This document shows, in pieces, positions 8,600 to 15,827 of a DNA stretch of 64,000 bases. The position numbers and the translations under genes are program-made. Positions within the stretch are counted from its first letter, which is position 1. Each line of letters starts with the position of its first letter. A model generated the notes under the pieces. The model was not told the origin of the DNA and ran no database searches. It saw only the letters and a program-made list of their open reading frames with translations. Source of the DNA: Flagellimonas oceani. GTDB taxonomy: Bacteria > Bacteroidota > Bacteroidia > Flavobacteriales > Flavobacteriaceae. Location of the stretch: assembly GCF_011068285.1 (NCBI RefSeq), contig NZ_CP049616.1:724501-788500 (forward strand), read 5' to 3'.

Positions 8600-11050
8600 A
8601 TGGGAGAGATGAAAATAACCAATTTTGACAATATAGAACTACAGGGCTTGGACGAAGACGCCGAGTTGATTCCGTTGTTGACCCCGGAAGATGAGGAACA
8701 GATGAACAAGGAGAGCTTACCGGAAACCTTGCCGGTATTGCCTCTTAGAAATACCGTTTTGTTCCCCGGTGTGGTGATTCCGATTACTGCCGGGAGGGAT
8801 AAGTCCATCAATTTGATCAAGGATGCCAATAACGGCTCCAAGACCATTGGAGTGGTGTCCCAAAAGGACGAAAGTGTGGAAAACCCGGGTCCGGAAGACA
8901 TCAATACCGTTGGGACCGTTGCACGTATTTTGCGGGTACTTCAAATGCCGGATGGCAACACCACGGTGATCATCCAAGGTAAAAAAAGGTTCAAGATCGA
9001 TGCGGTGCTCACCGAGAAGCCATACATTACAGCGCAGGTGAGCGAGGCCAAGGAAGAACGTCCCGATGAGCGGAGTAGCGAGTTTGAGGCCATCATCGAT
9101 TCCATCAAGGAACTGGCCTTCAAAATCATCAAGGACAATCCAAACATTCCCAGTGAGGCGACTTTTGCTATTAAGAATATTCAGAGCAATTCGTTCTTGA
9201 TCAATTTTGTATCCTCTAATTTGAATCTTCCCGTAAAGGAAAAACAGCAACTTTTGGAGATGCCAAATCTTCAGGAAAGGGCATTGGCCACCTTGAAGTA
9301 CATGAACATGGAACTTCAAAAGTTGGAACTGCGCAACGATATACAGAGCAAGGTGCGTAGCGATATGGACCAACAGCAGCGCGAATATTTCCTTCACCAA
9401 CAAATGAAGACCATCCAGGAGGAACTTGGTGGGCTGTCCTACGAGGAAGAGGTGGATGAAATGGCAGAAAAGGCCAAAAAGAAAAAATGGAGCAAAAAAG
9501 TGCAAGAGCATTTTGAGAAAGAGCTTTCCAAAATGCAGCGCATGAACCCTCAAGTGGCCGAATATTCCATTCAACGAAACTATTTGGACCTGTTGCTGGA
9601 TTTGCCGTGGAACGAATTTTCCAAAGATAAGTTCGACCTAAAAAGGGCCCAAAAGATTTTGGACAGAGACCATTACGGTCTGGAAGATGTAAAGCGACGA
9701 ATCATCGAGTATTTGGCCGTTTTGAAACTTCGAAACGATATGAAATCGCCCATCCTGTGCTTGTACGGACCTCCCGGTGTGGGTAAGACCTCGTTGGGTA
9801 AATCCGTGGCGGAGGCCTTGGGCCGTGAATATGTGCGGATGTCCTTGGGAGGGCTTCGCGACGAAGCAGAAATCCGTGGGCATAGAAAAACCTATATCGG
9901 TGCCATGCCGGGAAGGATTATACAGAGCTTGAAGAAAGCGGGAACCTCCAACCCCGTATTTATTTTGGACGAAATAGACAAGTTGGCGAGCAGTCATCAG
10001 GGCGACCCGTCTTCTGCGATGTTGGAGGTGTTGGACCCAGAGCAAAACAGCGAGTTCCATGATAATTTCTTGGAAATGGGCTACGATTTGTCAAAAGTGA
10101 TGTTCATTGCCACGGCGAACAACCTTTCTACCATACAACCTGCCTTGCGCGATCGTATGGAAATCATCAACGTAACGGGCTACACCATCGAGGAGAAGGT
10201 GGAGATTGCCAAGCGGCACTTGTTGCCCAAACAGTTGGAAGAACACGGATTGTCCAAAAAAGATTTGAAAATCGGCAAGCGCCAATTGGAGAAAATCGTT
10301 GAGGGCTATACCCGTGAGTCCGGAGTGCGTAGCTTGGAAAAACAAATTGCCAAAGTAGTGCGCTATGCTGCAAAATCCATAGCCATGGAGGAGGAGTACA
10401 ATGTTACGTTGACGAACGAAAATATTGAGGACATCTTGGGCCCAGCCCGATTGGAGCGCGACAAATACGAGAACAATGATGTGGCCGGTGTGGTCACGGG
10501 CTTGGCCTGGACCAGTGTAGGTGGAGATATTCTGTTCATTGAATCCATTCTTTCCAAAGGAAAGGGGGCCATGAACATTACGGGCAACCTTGGTAAGGTA
10601 ATGAAGGAATCCGCAACGATTGCGATGGAATACATCAAATCCAATGCGGATGTGTATGGTATCGATGCCAGCGTATTCGAAAAATATAATGTGCATATCC
10701 ACGTGCCCGAAGGCGCCACTCCAAAAGATGGCCCGAGTGCCGGTATCACGATGCTGACTTCTTTGATTTCCCTGTTTACCCAACGCAAGGTAAAGAAGAG
10801 TTTGGCCATGACGGGTGAGATTACCCTTCGCGGCAAGGTATTGCCCGTGGGTGGTATCAAAGAGAAGATCTTGGCGGCCAAAAGGGCAAAGATCAAAGAG
10901 ATCATTTTGTGTGCCGATAATAAAAGGGATATCGAAGAAATTAAGGACGAGTACTTAAAGGGGCTGACGTTCCATTACGTGACGGATATGAGCGAGGTCA
11001 TCGATTTGGCCATTACCAAACAGAAGGTGAAGAACGCCAAGGAACTTTAG
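8600..11050 (+). CDS. lon: ATP-dependent protease Lon
   Basis: 816 residues, full length for bacterial LonA. The N-terminal substrate-binding domain starts near [16 protein letters not shown]. The AAA+ module has Walker A GPPGVGKT (about residue 390) and Walker [10 protein letters not shown]. The C-terminal serine-lysine protease domain has Ser713 in DGPSAG and Lys756 in GGIKEKIL, 43 residues apart as in the E. coli enzyme. Degrades misfolded and regulatory proteins in the cytoplasm. An ATG three codons later (MKITNFDN) is an alternative start. It is divergent from the ECF sigma gene, and cmk follows after 50 bases. Confidence 0.97.
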   Translation: MGEMKITNFDNIELQGLDEDAELIPLLTPEDEEQMNKESLPETLPVLPLRNTVLFPGVVIPITAGRDKSINLIKDANNGSKTIGVVSQKDESVENPGPEDINTVGTVARILRVLQMPDGNTTVIIQGKKRFKIDAVLTEKPYITAQVSEAKEERPDERSSEFEAIIDSIKELAFKIIKDNPNIPSEATFAIKNIQSNSFLINFVSSNLNLPVKEKQQLLEMPNLQERALATLKYMNMELQKLELRNDIQSKVRSDMDQQQREYFLHQQMKTIQEELGGLSYEEEVDEMAEKAKKKKWSKKVQEHFEKELSKMQRMNPQVAEYSIQRNYLDLLLDLPWNEFSKDKFDLKRAQKILDRDHYGLEDVKRRIIEYLAVLKLRNDMKSPILCLYGPPGVGKTSLGKSVAEALGREYVRMSLGGLRDEAEIRGHRKTYIGAMPGRIIQSLKKAGTSNPVFILDEIDKLASSHQGDPSSAMLEVLDPEQNSEFHDNFLEMGYDLSKVMFIATANNLSTIQPALRDRMEIINVTGYTIEEKVEIAKRHLLPKQLEEHGLSKKDLKIGKRQLEKIVEGYTRESGVRSLEKQIAKVVRYAAKSIAMEEEYNVTLTNENIEDILGPARLERDKYENNDVAGVVTGLAWTSVGGDILFIESILSKGKGAMNITGNLGKVMKESATIAMEYIKSNADVYGIDASVFEKYNVHIHVPEGATPKDGPSAGITMLTSLISLFTQRKVKKSLAMTGEITLRGKVLPVGGIKEKILAAKRAKIKEIILCADNKRDIEEIKDEYLKGLTFHYVTDMSEVIDLAITKQKVKNAKEL

Positions 11051-11100
11051 ATGATACTTTGTCATGTGATCATCATGATATTTCTGCCTATTTTTGGCGT

Positions 11101-11799
11101 ATGGGAAAAATTACGATAGCCATTGATGGGTATTCCTCCACGGGAAAAAGTACCATCGCCAAACGGCTGGCAGCTGCCTTAGGTTATATTTATGTGGACA
11201 CGGGTGCCATGTACCGTGCGGTGACCCTTTTTGCATTGAACAACGGATTTGTCAGTGAGAAAGGTGCGCTCGATTCAGCTGCTTTGATAGATAAACTCTC
11301 CGAGGTCAACCTCAAATTTGTTCCCAACACCGAAACCGGTCGTTCGGATATGTTTTTGAACGATGAGAACGTGGAGCAGGAAATCCGTTCCATGCGGGTG
11401 TCCGGTTTTGTAAGCCCAGTGGCTGCCATAAAGGAAGTCCGTGAAAAGTTGGTGAAGATTCAACAGGAGATGGGCAAGGACAAGGGCATTGTGATGGACG
11501 GCCGCGATATTGGTACCGTGGTCTTCCCCGATGCCGAATTAAAATTGTTTATGACGGCTTCTCCGGAGACCCGTGCCGCCCGACGCTACAAAGAACTATT
11601 GGAAAAAGGAGAGGAAGTTACCTATGCCGAAGTATTGAAAAATGTTGAGGAGCGTGACCGAATCGACTCTACCCGAACTATTTCACCGCTCACCAAGGCC
11701 AAGGATGCCATTGAGTTTGATAATAGCGATATGGGGCTGGAGGAACAGTTTGAGCGTATCCATGAGTTTGCCAAACGGGTGATTGGGAAGCATGGTTGA
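11101..11799 (+). CDS. cmk: (d)CMP kinase
   Basis: Phosphorylates CMP and dCMP to the diphosphates. 232 residues from ATG 11101 (MGKITIAIDGYSSTGKST), which puts the P-loop at residues 10-18, the family norm; earlier in-frame codons give a non-conserved extension. The VDTGAMYRAVT and DGRDIGTVVFPDAELK motifs of bacterial Cmk are present. It is odd that its last 22 codons and about 40 bases beyond recur as a diverged copy roughly 1 kb downstream (12724 onward). The stop is followed by a hairpin and terminator. Confidence 0.95.
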   Translation: MGKITIAIDGYSSTGKSTIAKRLAAALGYIYVDTGAMYRAVTLFALNNGFVSEKGALDSAALIDKLSEVNLKFVPNTETGRSDMFLNDENVEQEIRSMRVSGFVSPVAAIKEVREKLVKIQQEMGKDKGIVMDGRDIGTVVFPDAELKLFMTASPETRAARRYKELLEKGEEVTYAEVLKNVEERDRIDSTRTISPLTKAKDAIEFDNSDMGLEEQFERIHEFAKRVIGKHG

Positions 11800-11838
11800 G
11801 AAGTAAAGGAATTATGAGTTGCACTTATCGTTTTAGCT

Positions 11839-11891
11839 ATGCGCAGTGTCCCGTAGGGCATTGCGTATAGGTGTTGTTGTACACCGTTTTT
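11839..11891 (+). terminator. Two consecutive hairpins after cmk, the second terminator-like
   Basis: Bases 11839-11852 pair with 11856-11868 (GGGCATTGCGTAT) through about 13 bp, with G-T wobbles and one bulge. GGTGT (11870-11874) then pairs with ACACC (11881-11885), followed by GTTTTT. The second hairpin can terminate cmk transcription. The same bases also form the left edge of an inserted gene unit, so a recombination-site role is possible. Confidence 0.55.
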
Positions 11892-12270
11892 ATTTATTTT
11901 TTAATGTCTGTTCAACATATTTTCTGTGATTGTCAAATCCATTCTTTTCGGGATTTTCCAAGTCCACCATTCCATCAATTCCAGAGTCGTAAATCTGCCA
12001 ATTATGCTTTTTAGCAAGCTCAATTAGAGCGTAAATCCCATTTTTTCCGTATAATGAAAGCATAAAATTGCTTGAGAGTTCATTGTCCGCAAAAAAGTCA
12101 ATTGCAAAATCAGTTCCGATTATTTCTCTGTGGTTATCATCTTTATTAATTCGGTCAAATGAGTTTTCCAATATCTCAGTAAAATCAATCGGTTCAAGTT
12201 GGTTTTCGTCCAATTCTGCAACTGATTCTATTTTCTGTTTTGAATTAAAAAGTACAATGTCCCAACTCAT
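11890..12270 (-). CDS. Hypothetical protein, accessory unit 1, gene 2
   Basis: 126 residues starting MSWDIVLFNSKQKIES, acidic and without membrane segments or a signal, so probably cytoplasmic. I do not recognise the family. It starts 3 bases after the stop of the small upstream gene, so the two form an operon. Its stop lies in the T tract of the cmk terminator on the other strand. Base use is clearly AT-richer than lon and cmk, and the pair lies between two copies of the cmk tail, so it looks acquired. The size and pairing resemble accessory immunity-type or defence-type genes, but nothing in the sequence proves this. Confidence 0.62.
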   Translation of the reverse strand: MSWDIVLFNSKQKIESVAELDENQLEPIDFTEILENSFDRINKDDNHREIIGTDFAIDFFADNELSSNFMLSLYGKNGIYALIELAKKHNWQIYDSGIDGMVDLENPEKNGFDNHRKYVEQTLKNK

Positions 12271-12273
12271 TTC

Positions 12274-12555
12274 TTAAAAGTTAAATTCACAGATATTTTG
12301 GTCAACTTTTACTCTTTTTAAACATTCAGTGATTAATTGCGAAACTCTTGAAGTAGGAATTAAACTGTAATTGTGTACAGTTCCGATTTCATTCTTTTTT
12401 GAGGAATCCCATTCGTATTCAATTCCGTTTTCATCGATAATGATTGACTTTCCTTCAAAAATATCTTGCCATTCAACTCTTTGAGTTAAATCGGCAATGC
12501 TTTCGTAAACTATTACTTGGTGTTCAGAATCTATTTTGTCAATTAGAAATATCAT
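12274..12555 (-). CDS. Hypothetical protein, accessory unit 1, gene 1
   Basis: 93 residues from ATG 12555 (MIFLIDKIDSEHQVIVYES). A longer open frame would begin MKRYLAN, but that sequence is just translation of the flanking repeat and is shared with the unrelated lipoprotein at 12962-13684, so the internal ATG is the better start. Small, soluble, no recognised domain; contains WQDIFEGKSIIIDENGIEYEW, suggesting a small beta-rich fold. It is the first gene of a two-gene operon with the MSWDIVLF protein. Confidence 0.58.
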   Translation of the reverse strand: MIFLIDKIDSEHQVIVYESIADLTQRVEWQDIFEGKSIIIDENGIEYEWDSSKKNEIGTVHNYSLIPTSRVSQLITECLKRVKVDQNICEFNF

Positions 12556-12579
12556 TGTTTCGTCAAATGGTGTACAACG

Positions 12580-12690
12580 GTTAGCTAAATATCGTTTCAA
12601 TGATTTTTAGCGTACGATAAGTGAAGTTAGTATTTTTCTAATTAAAGTTCCAATGGGAATTCACGAACAAACCTTCTGGGTTTATGGATG
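12580..12690 (+). repeat. Repeat R1 (first copy of about 110-bp unit)
   Basis: Starts GTTAGCTAAATATCGTTTCA and continues through GTGAAGTTAGTATTTTTCT and a looser part up to about 12690. The same sequence occurs as R2 at 13712-13840. The two copies match from the GTT onward and differ completely before it. Confidence 0.8.
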
Positions 12691-12723
12691 CCTGTTTTAA
12701 ATTGATGGATAAATGGTAATAGG

Positions 12724-12789
12724 GGCTTGGAAGAGCAGTTTGAGCGCATCCTTGAGTTTACCAAACGGGTGATTGCGAAGCATGTTTAA
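12724..12789 (+). pseudogene. Duplicated C-terminal fragment of cmk
   Basis: In frame this reads GLEEQFERILEFTKRVIAKHV then stop, against GLEEQFERIHEFAKRVIGKHG then stop at the end of the intact cmk (11734-11799). Similarity continues after the stop through GAGTTGCA-TTATCG to about 12826 and then ends. There is no start or P-loop, so it is a dead fragment. It was left by a tandem duplication or by recombination with DNA from a related strain. Confidence 0.82.
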
Positions 12790-12824
12790 CAAGTAAAAGA
12801 TTTTTGGAGTTGCATTTATCGGTT

Positions 12825-12955
12825 CTTGTATAACGCTCGTTTTGTAATCTTTAAGTTATATTTTTTTTCAGATTAGGAGCTTCTTTAATGAAATGTCAGG
12901 CTTTTTAGCAGTGTGACCAACTCCACAACAATGCGTTCGTTATACGTTATTGGCA
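12825..12955. other. Imperfect palindrome resembling an integron attC site
   Basis: GTATAACG (12828-12835) near the left end is complementary to CGTTATAC (about 12942-12952) near the right end, giving about 130 bases with complementary ends and a variable middle, the geometry of VCR-like attC sites. It sits between the cmk-tail copy and the lipoprotein gene. No integron integrase is in the window, so the assignment is tentative. Confidence 0.4.
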
Positions 12956-12961
12956 ACTGGC

Positions 12962-13684
12962 TTAATCAGTTAGAATATCAATGATTATATCTGTTCCTGA
13001 ATAAGAATCATCGCTTAGTTCGTGCCAATGCCTAATTCTGGGAATCCTGATCTCGTTTATTGTTATGGTTTTCTCAAAATACAGTCTCTCACCCTCAGCC
13101 GGTTTATCCTTAGTGACAATCTCAATTCCAATAATCTCTTTAGTCGATTTTGATATGAACAGGTTCCAATCTTTTGAAAACATCGGTTCTTTAAGCTCTA
13201 TTTCCACCTTATAGCACTCTTGGTTTGCAAAAGTAGTTTCCATAGTATTTTTTATTTCAGAAATCCGATTTTCTAATGACATTGGAAGTCCATAAAATAT
13301 TTGATAGAATTGCCTGTAACCGATATTCCGTGAAGGATCTAGCCTGTATTTGTTAATCAGGGCAGTATCGGTAGCAATTTCTCCATTCAATAAGACCGAG
13401 CTGCTACCATTCTTATCAATTATGTGTTCTGAAATATTATCATCTCTATTCCTTTTTAGTCTGAAAGTGTTATCAGAATTATCCAGTTCTACAACAGAAT
13501 ATCTGTGAGGGTTAAGTGTTCTTGGTTCTTGGATATGAATATTCAGTGTAGTATTTTCCCATGAATTCGAAGGATCGTGATAATCCATTGATTCCCTAAA
13601 GATTTTTTTGCCATCGACTTCCTTATCTTTTGCACATCCTAAGAAAAGTAAAGAAAAAATTGCTAGAAGAATTGTTTTTTTCAT
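12962..13684 (-). CDS. Hypothetical lipoprotein, accessory unit 2
   Basis: 240 residues from ATG 13684: MKKTILLAIFSLLFLGCAKD has a clear lipobox (FLGC). The upstream in-frame extension beginning MKRYLAN is repeat sequence and is rejected. The mature part is hydrophilic, with one cysteine in NQECYKVEIELKEPMFSKDW; the layout (lipidated, mixed alpha/beta, two-domain feel) resembles outer-membrane lipoproteins that measure or carry a ligand, such as LolA/LolB-like folds, but I do not recognise the family. AT-rich compared with core genes, and enclosed by the repeat units described here. Confidence 0.68.
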   Translation of the reverse strand: MKKTILLAIFSLLFLGCAKDKEVDGKKIFRESMDYHDPSNSWENTTLNIHIQEPRTLNPHRYSVVELDNSDNTFRLKRNRDDNISEHIIDKNGSSSVLLNGEIATDTALINKYRLDPSRNIGYRQFYQIFYGLPMSLENRISEIKNTMETTFANQECYKVEIELKEPMFSKDWNLFISKSTKEIIGIEIVTKDKPAEGERLYFEKTITINEIRIPRIRHWHELSDDSYSGTDIIIDILTD

Positions 13685-13711
13685 GATCGTGGTATAAGCT
13701 TGTTGCCAACT

Positions 13712-13840
13712 GTTAGCTAAATATCGTTTCAATGATTTTTAGCGTATGATACCTGCCTGTAGTCAGACAGGAGTGAAGTTAGTATTTTTCTTTTTAAAGC
13801 TTCACTGGAAATTCACCAATCAACCTACTGGTTTTATGGG
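13712..13840 (+). repeat. Repeat R2 (second copy), with 20-bp palindromic insert
   Basis: Matches R1 from GTTAGCTAAATATCG onward. Relative to R1 it has an extra CCTGCCTGTAGTCAGACAGG (13752-13771), a near-perfect palindrome, inserted between TATGATA and GTGAAG. Confidence 0.8.
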
Positions 13841-13914
13841 TTTACCATATTTTTTTATGGGGTTTGTCCTGAGCAAATTAGGAAGAAACGACTAATAATT
13901 TTTTGATAAGATGA

Positions 13915-14916
13915 TTATTGTGATTGCAAATTAACTCCGCATTTCAATTCTATTGAATTTTTATTTTCCAAGTCCGAATCAGTCTTTTTCGAGGAATTGT
14001 CATTGCTTTTGTCAATTTTTAAAAACTCTTTAAAATTGTATTCTAGCTTTTTAAGCTCCATTATTTTTTTAACGATTGCTTCTCTACTCGGCGCATTGAA
14101 ATAGGAGCCCCAACCCATTACACTTTGTTCTTCTGGTCTCCAAAAGCCAGATTCCCTGTAATTTCCACCTTCGTAAGCCCCTACTTCAATATAGTCAGAT
14201 AGGCCTAAAAAATGTTTCCATTTAATTAAGTCTGGATTATTTGTTGAGTCTAGGTTTGCTACTTCTTGAAGTATTATCGGTTGATAGCTCTCATTTGCAT
14301 ATTCATCCCCTAAGTTGGCAAATGCATGACCCACCTCATGTAACATAACCCTGTGGTCTTCGGCACCAAATATGGCTACATTATTATTTAGCCAAGCAGT
14401 GCCTCCACCTGAATGCGATTTTATTGATATAAGAATTAAGTCTTTTTCACCACGCGGTTTACCGGTTAATTTGCTTACGTATCCATCAATGGCGCGCCAA
14501 TTTGAAATTGAGGGTAATCCATCAGGGCTAACTGAACTGCCAAAGGGTGTCTTAACTTCATTTTTTTTGTCTTCAGAAACGAATAATTTTGATTCAGCAT
14601 AAATAATATAAGCATTGAAATGTTTCTTGTATTGAGAAAATGGAGTAGAATTAAAAAGGTAAGAAATCGTATTTAAAGCGTGCTTTCGATAAATACCATC
14701 ACTTGCCTCCAAATGGTTTTGGAAGTAAACATCTCCCATAAATATTACATTTATTCCGTTTGATTTATCATTTTCAAAAACAACTTCAATGTCACCATCG
14801 CTAAAATATTTGTTGTCAGAAATATAACTAGGGCTAGCTACAGTATCATCTTTTGCGCAAGAAATAAATAATGTCAATGAAATAGTCATTGCTATGTGGA
14901 ATAACGTTTTTATCAT
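13915..14916 (-). CDS. M64-type (IgA peptidase-like) zinc metallopeptidase lipoprotein
   Basis: 333 residues from ATG 14916 (MIKTLFHIAMTISLTLFISC), a lipoprotein signal with lipobox FISC; earlier in-frame codons give a poor N-terminus. The motif HEVGHAFANLGDEY matches the M64 pattern HExGHxxxxLxDEY, in which the two His and the distal Asp/Glu bind zinc. The preceding VLISIKSHSGGGTAWLNNNVAIFG region also fits this family. Predicted periplasmic or outer-membrane protease; the natural substrate is unknown (the Clostridium member cuts IgA, but marine members probably act on other proteins). It is alone on its strand within the AT-rich accessory patch. Confidence 0.8.
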   Translation of the reverse strand: MIKTLFHIAMTISLTLFISCAKDDTVASPSYISDNKYFSDGDIEVVFENDKSNGINVIFMGDVYFQNHLEASDGIYRKHALNTISYLFNSTPFSQYKKHFNAYIIYAESKLFVSEDKKNEVKTPFGSSVSPDGLPSISNWRAIDGYVSKLTGKPRGEKDLILISIKSHSGGGTAWLNNNVAIFGAEDHRVMLHEVGHAFANLGDEYANESYQPIILQEVANLDSTNNPDLIKWKHFLGLSDYIEVGAYEGGNYRESGFWRPEEQSVMGWGSYFNAPSREAIVKKIMELKKLEYNFKEFLKIDKSNDNSSKKTDSDLENKNSIELKCGVNLQSQ

Positions 14917-15140
14917 GGACACTCTATGTATAATAGTTTTAGAACGTTGTGGAAAACTATATATTTCAATCAAACTTCCAAAAAACTTTCATTTAATTTT
15001 TTTTTTAGAATCTTAATATGCTATTGTAGAATTTTTATTTTTTTAGATAGATTAGAAAGTTTAAGATATGATTCGTTTTTCAATGAATTTTATTGACCAA
15101 TAAATGAGGTCGGCAATTTTCATTTTAAACTTTATGAGTC

Positions 15141-15166
15141 AAAAAAAGCACCCAAAGGGCGCTTTT
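15141..15166 (-). terminator. Intrinsic terminator of the LysM gene
   Basis: On the minus strand AAAAGCGCCC pairs with GGGTGCTTTT (one G-U pair) across a TTT loop and is followed by a run of T. It lies 24 bases after the LysM gene stop. Confidence 0.85.
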
Positions 15167-15189
15167 CGGATAATAAGTTTTGGAACCTA

Positions 15190-15570
15190 TTACAGGTTCG
15201 GAATCTTCAATACTTGGTCGGGATGTATGACATCTGGATTCTTTAACTGATCCGTATTCGCATCAAAGATTTTGTTATACTTCATTGGGTCTCCGTAGTA
15301 GTGCTTGGAAATTTTGCTCAACGATTCACCACTTTTTACCGTGTGGTATGCATAAACGGATTCATCCTCCACGGTAATGTTCGCTTTTATGTCGGATGGT
15401 TTTTCTCCCCCGATTTCCTTGATTTTGTCCCACAGCAAGTTTTTTTCATACTGGGTCTTGGTCATTCCCTTTATTTTTAAAATGTCGCCTTCAACATTTA
15501 CATCGCCGTTTTTCACGTCCAATTGCTCGCCTAGGTCCAATACAGGTTGATACTTTGCTTTTACACTCAT
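15190..15570 (-). CDS. BON-like plus LysM domain protein (Kbp/YgaU-like)
   Basis: 126 residues, no signal peptide. An N-terminal BON-like half (about 1-65, DVKNGDVNVEGDILKIKGMT) is followed by a LysM domain (about 73-122, YHTVKSGESLSKISKHYYGD ending in HPDQVLKIPNL). This is the layout of E. coli Kbp (YgaU), a cytoplasmic potassium-binding protein, although the flavobacterial role is untested. Single gene with its own terminator, divergent from rpsA. Confidence 0.86.
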   Translation of the reverse strand: MSVKAKYQPVLDLGEQLDVKNGDVNVEGDILKIKGMTKTQYEKNLLWDKIKEIGGEKPSDIKANITVEDESVYAYHTVKSGESLSKISKHYYGDPMKYNKIFDANTDQLKNPDVIHPDQVLKIPNL

Positions 15571-15680
15571 AAGGGTACTTTTTTACAGTTAATAATTAGA
15601 AGTTTCAAGATAAACAATCTACCCTTATTTTGCCATTAAATAATTGTAATACTTTTTTTGCGGAAACCTTGTCTGTAGTC

Positions 15681-15711
15681 TTTGTATATCAATAATTTAA
15701 TTGTATTTTTG
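15681..15711 (+). promoter_or_regulatory. Bacteroidota-type promoter of rpsA
   Basis: TTTG at 15681-15684, a 19-base spacer and TATTTTTG at 15704-15711 fit the flavobacterial consensus TTTG-N17-23-TAnnTTTG. This predicts a transcript start near 15718 and a 5' leader of about 110 bases before the rpsA ATG. Confidence 0.7.
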
Positions 15712-15771
15712 CACCCCTTTTGGCAAGGAGGCAAGGGAAAAAGGGAAATTAGAAAATCAATTTAAAACCAC

Positions 15772-15808
15772 TTCCACGGTAATTGTTCAGCTCTTGTAAA
15801 ACGTGGAA
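15772..15808 (+). promoter_or_regulatory. Hairpin in the rpsA leader
   Basis: TTCCACG (15772-15778) is exactly complementary to CGTGGAA (15802-15808), with a 23-nt loop, ending 19 bases before the ATG. S1 genes in other bacteria are autoregulated through leader structures; a similar role here is inference. Confidence 0.4.
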
Positions 15809-15827
15809 TACAAATTTTGATCAGCAA

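Larger units (their letters stand above)
12556..12961. other. 406-base non-coding stretch made of repeat pieces
   Basis: No gene is visible. It holds, in order, the inverted edge motif GGTGTACAAC (12569-12578), repeat R1 (12580-12690), a diverged copy of the cmk 3' end (12724-12826) and an imperfect palindromic, attC-like segment (12825-12955). Each is listed separately. Confidence 0.7.

Noticed and set aside
12717..12830. cmk tail copy taken as an island attachment site made by an integrase
   Set aside because: No integrase is present between or beside the copies, and the copies are diverged. Duplication or cassette turnover is more likely, though a lost integrase is possible.
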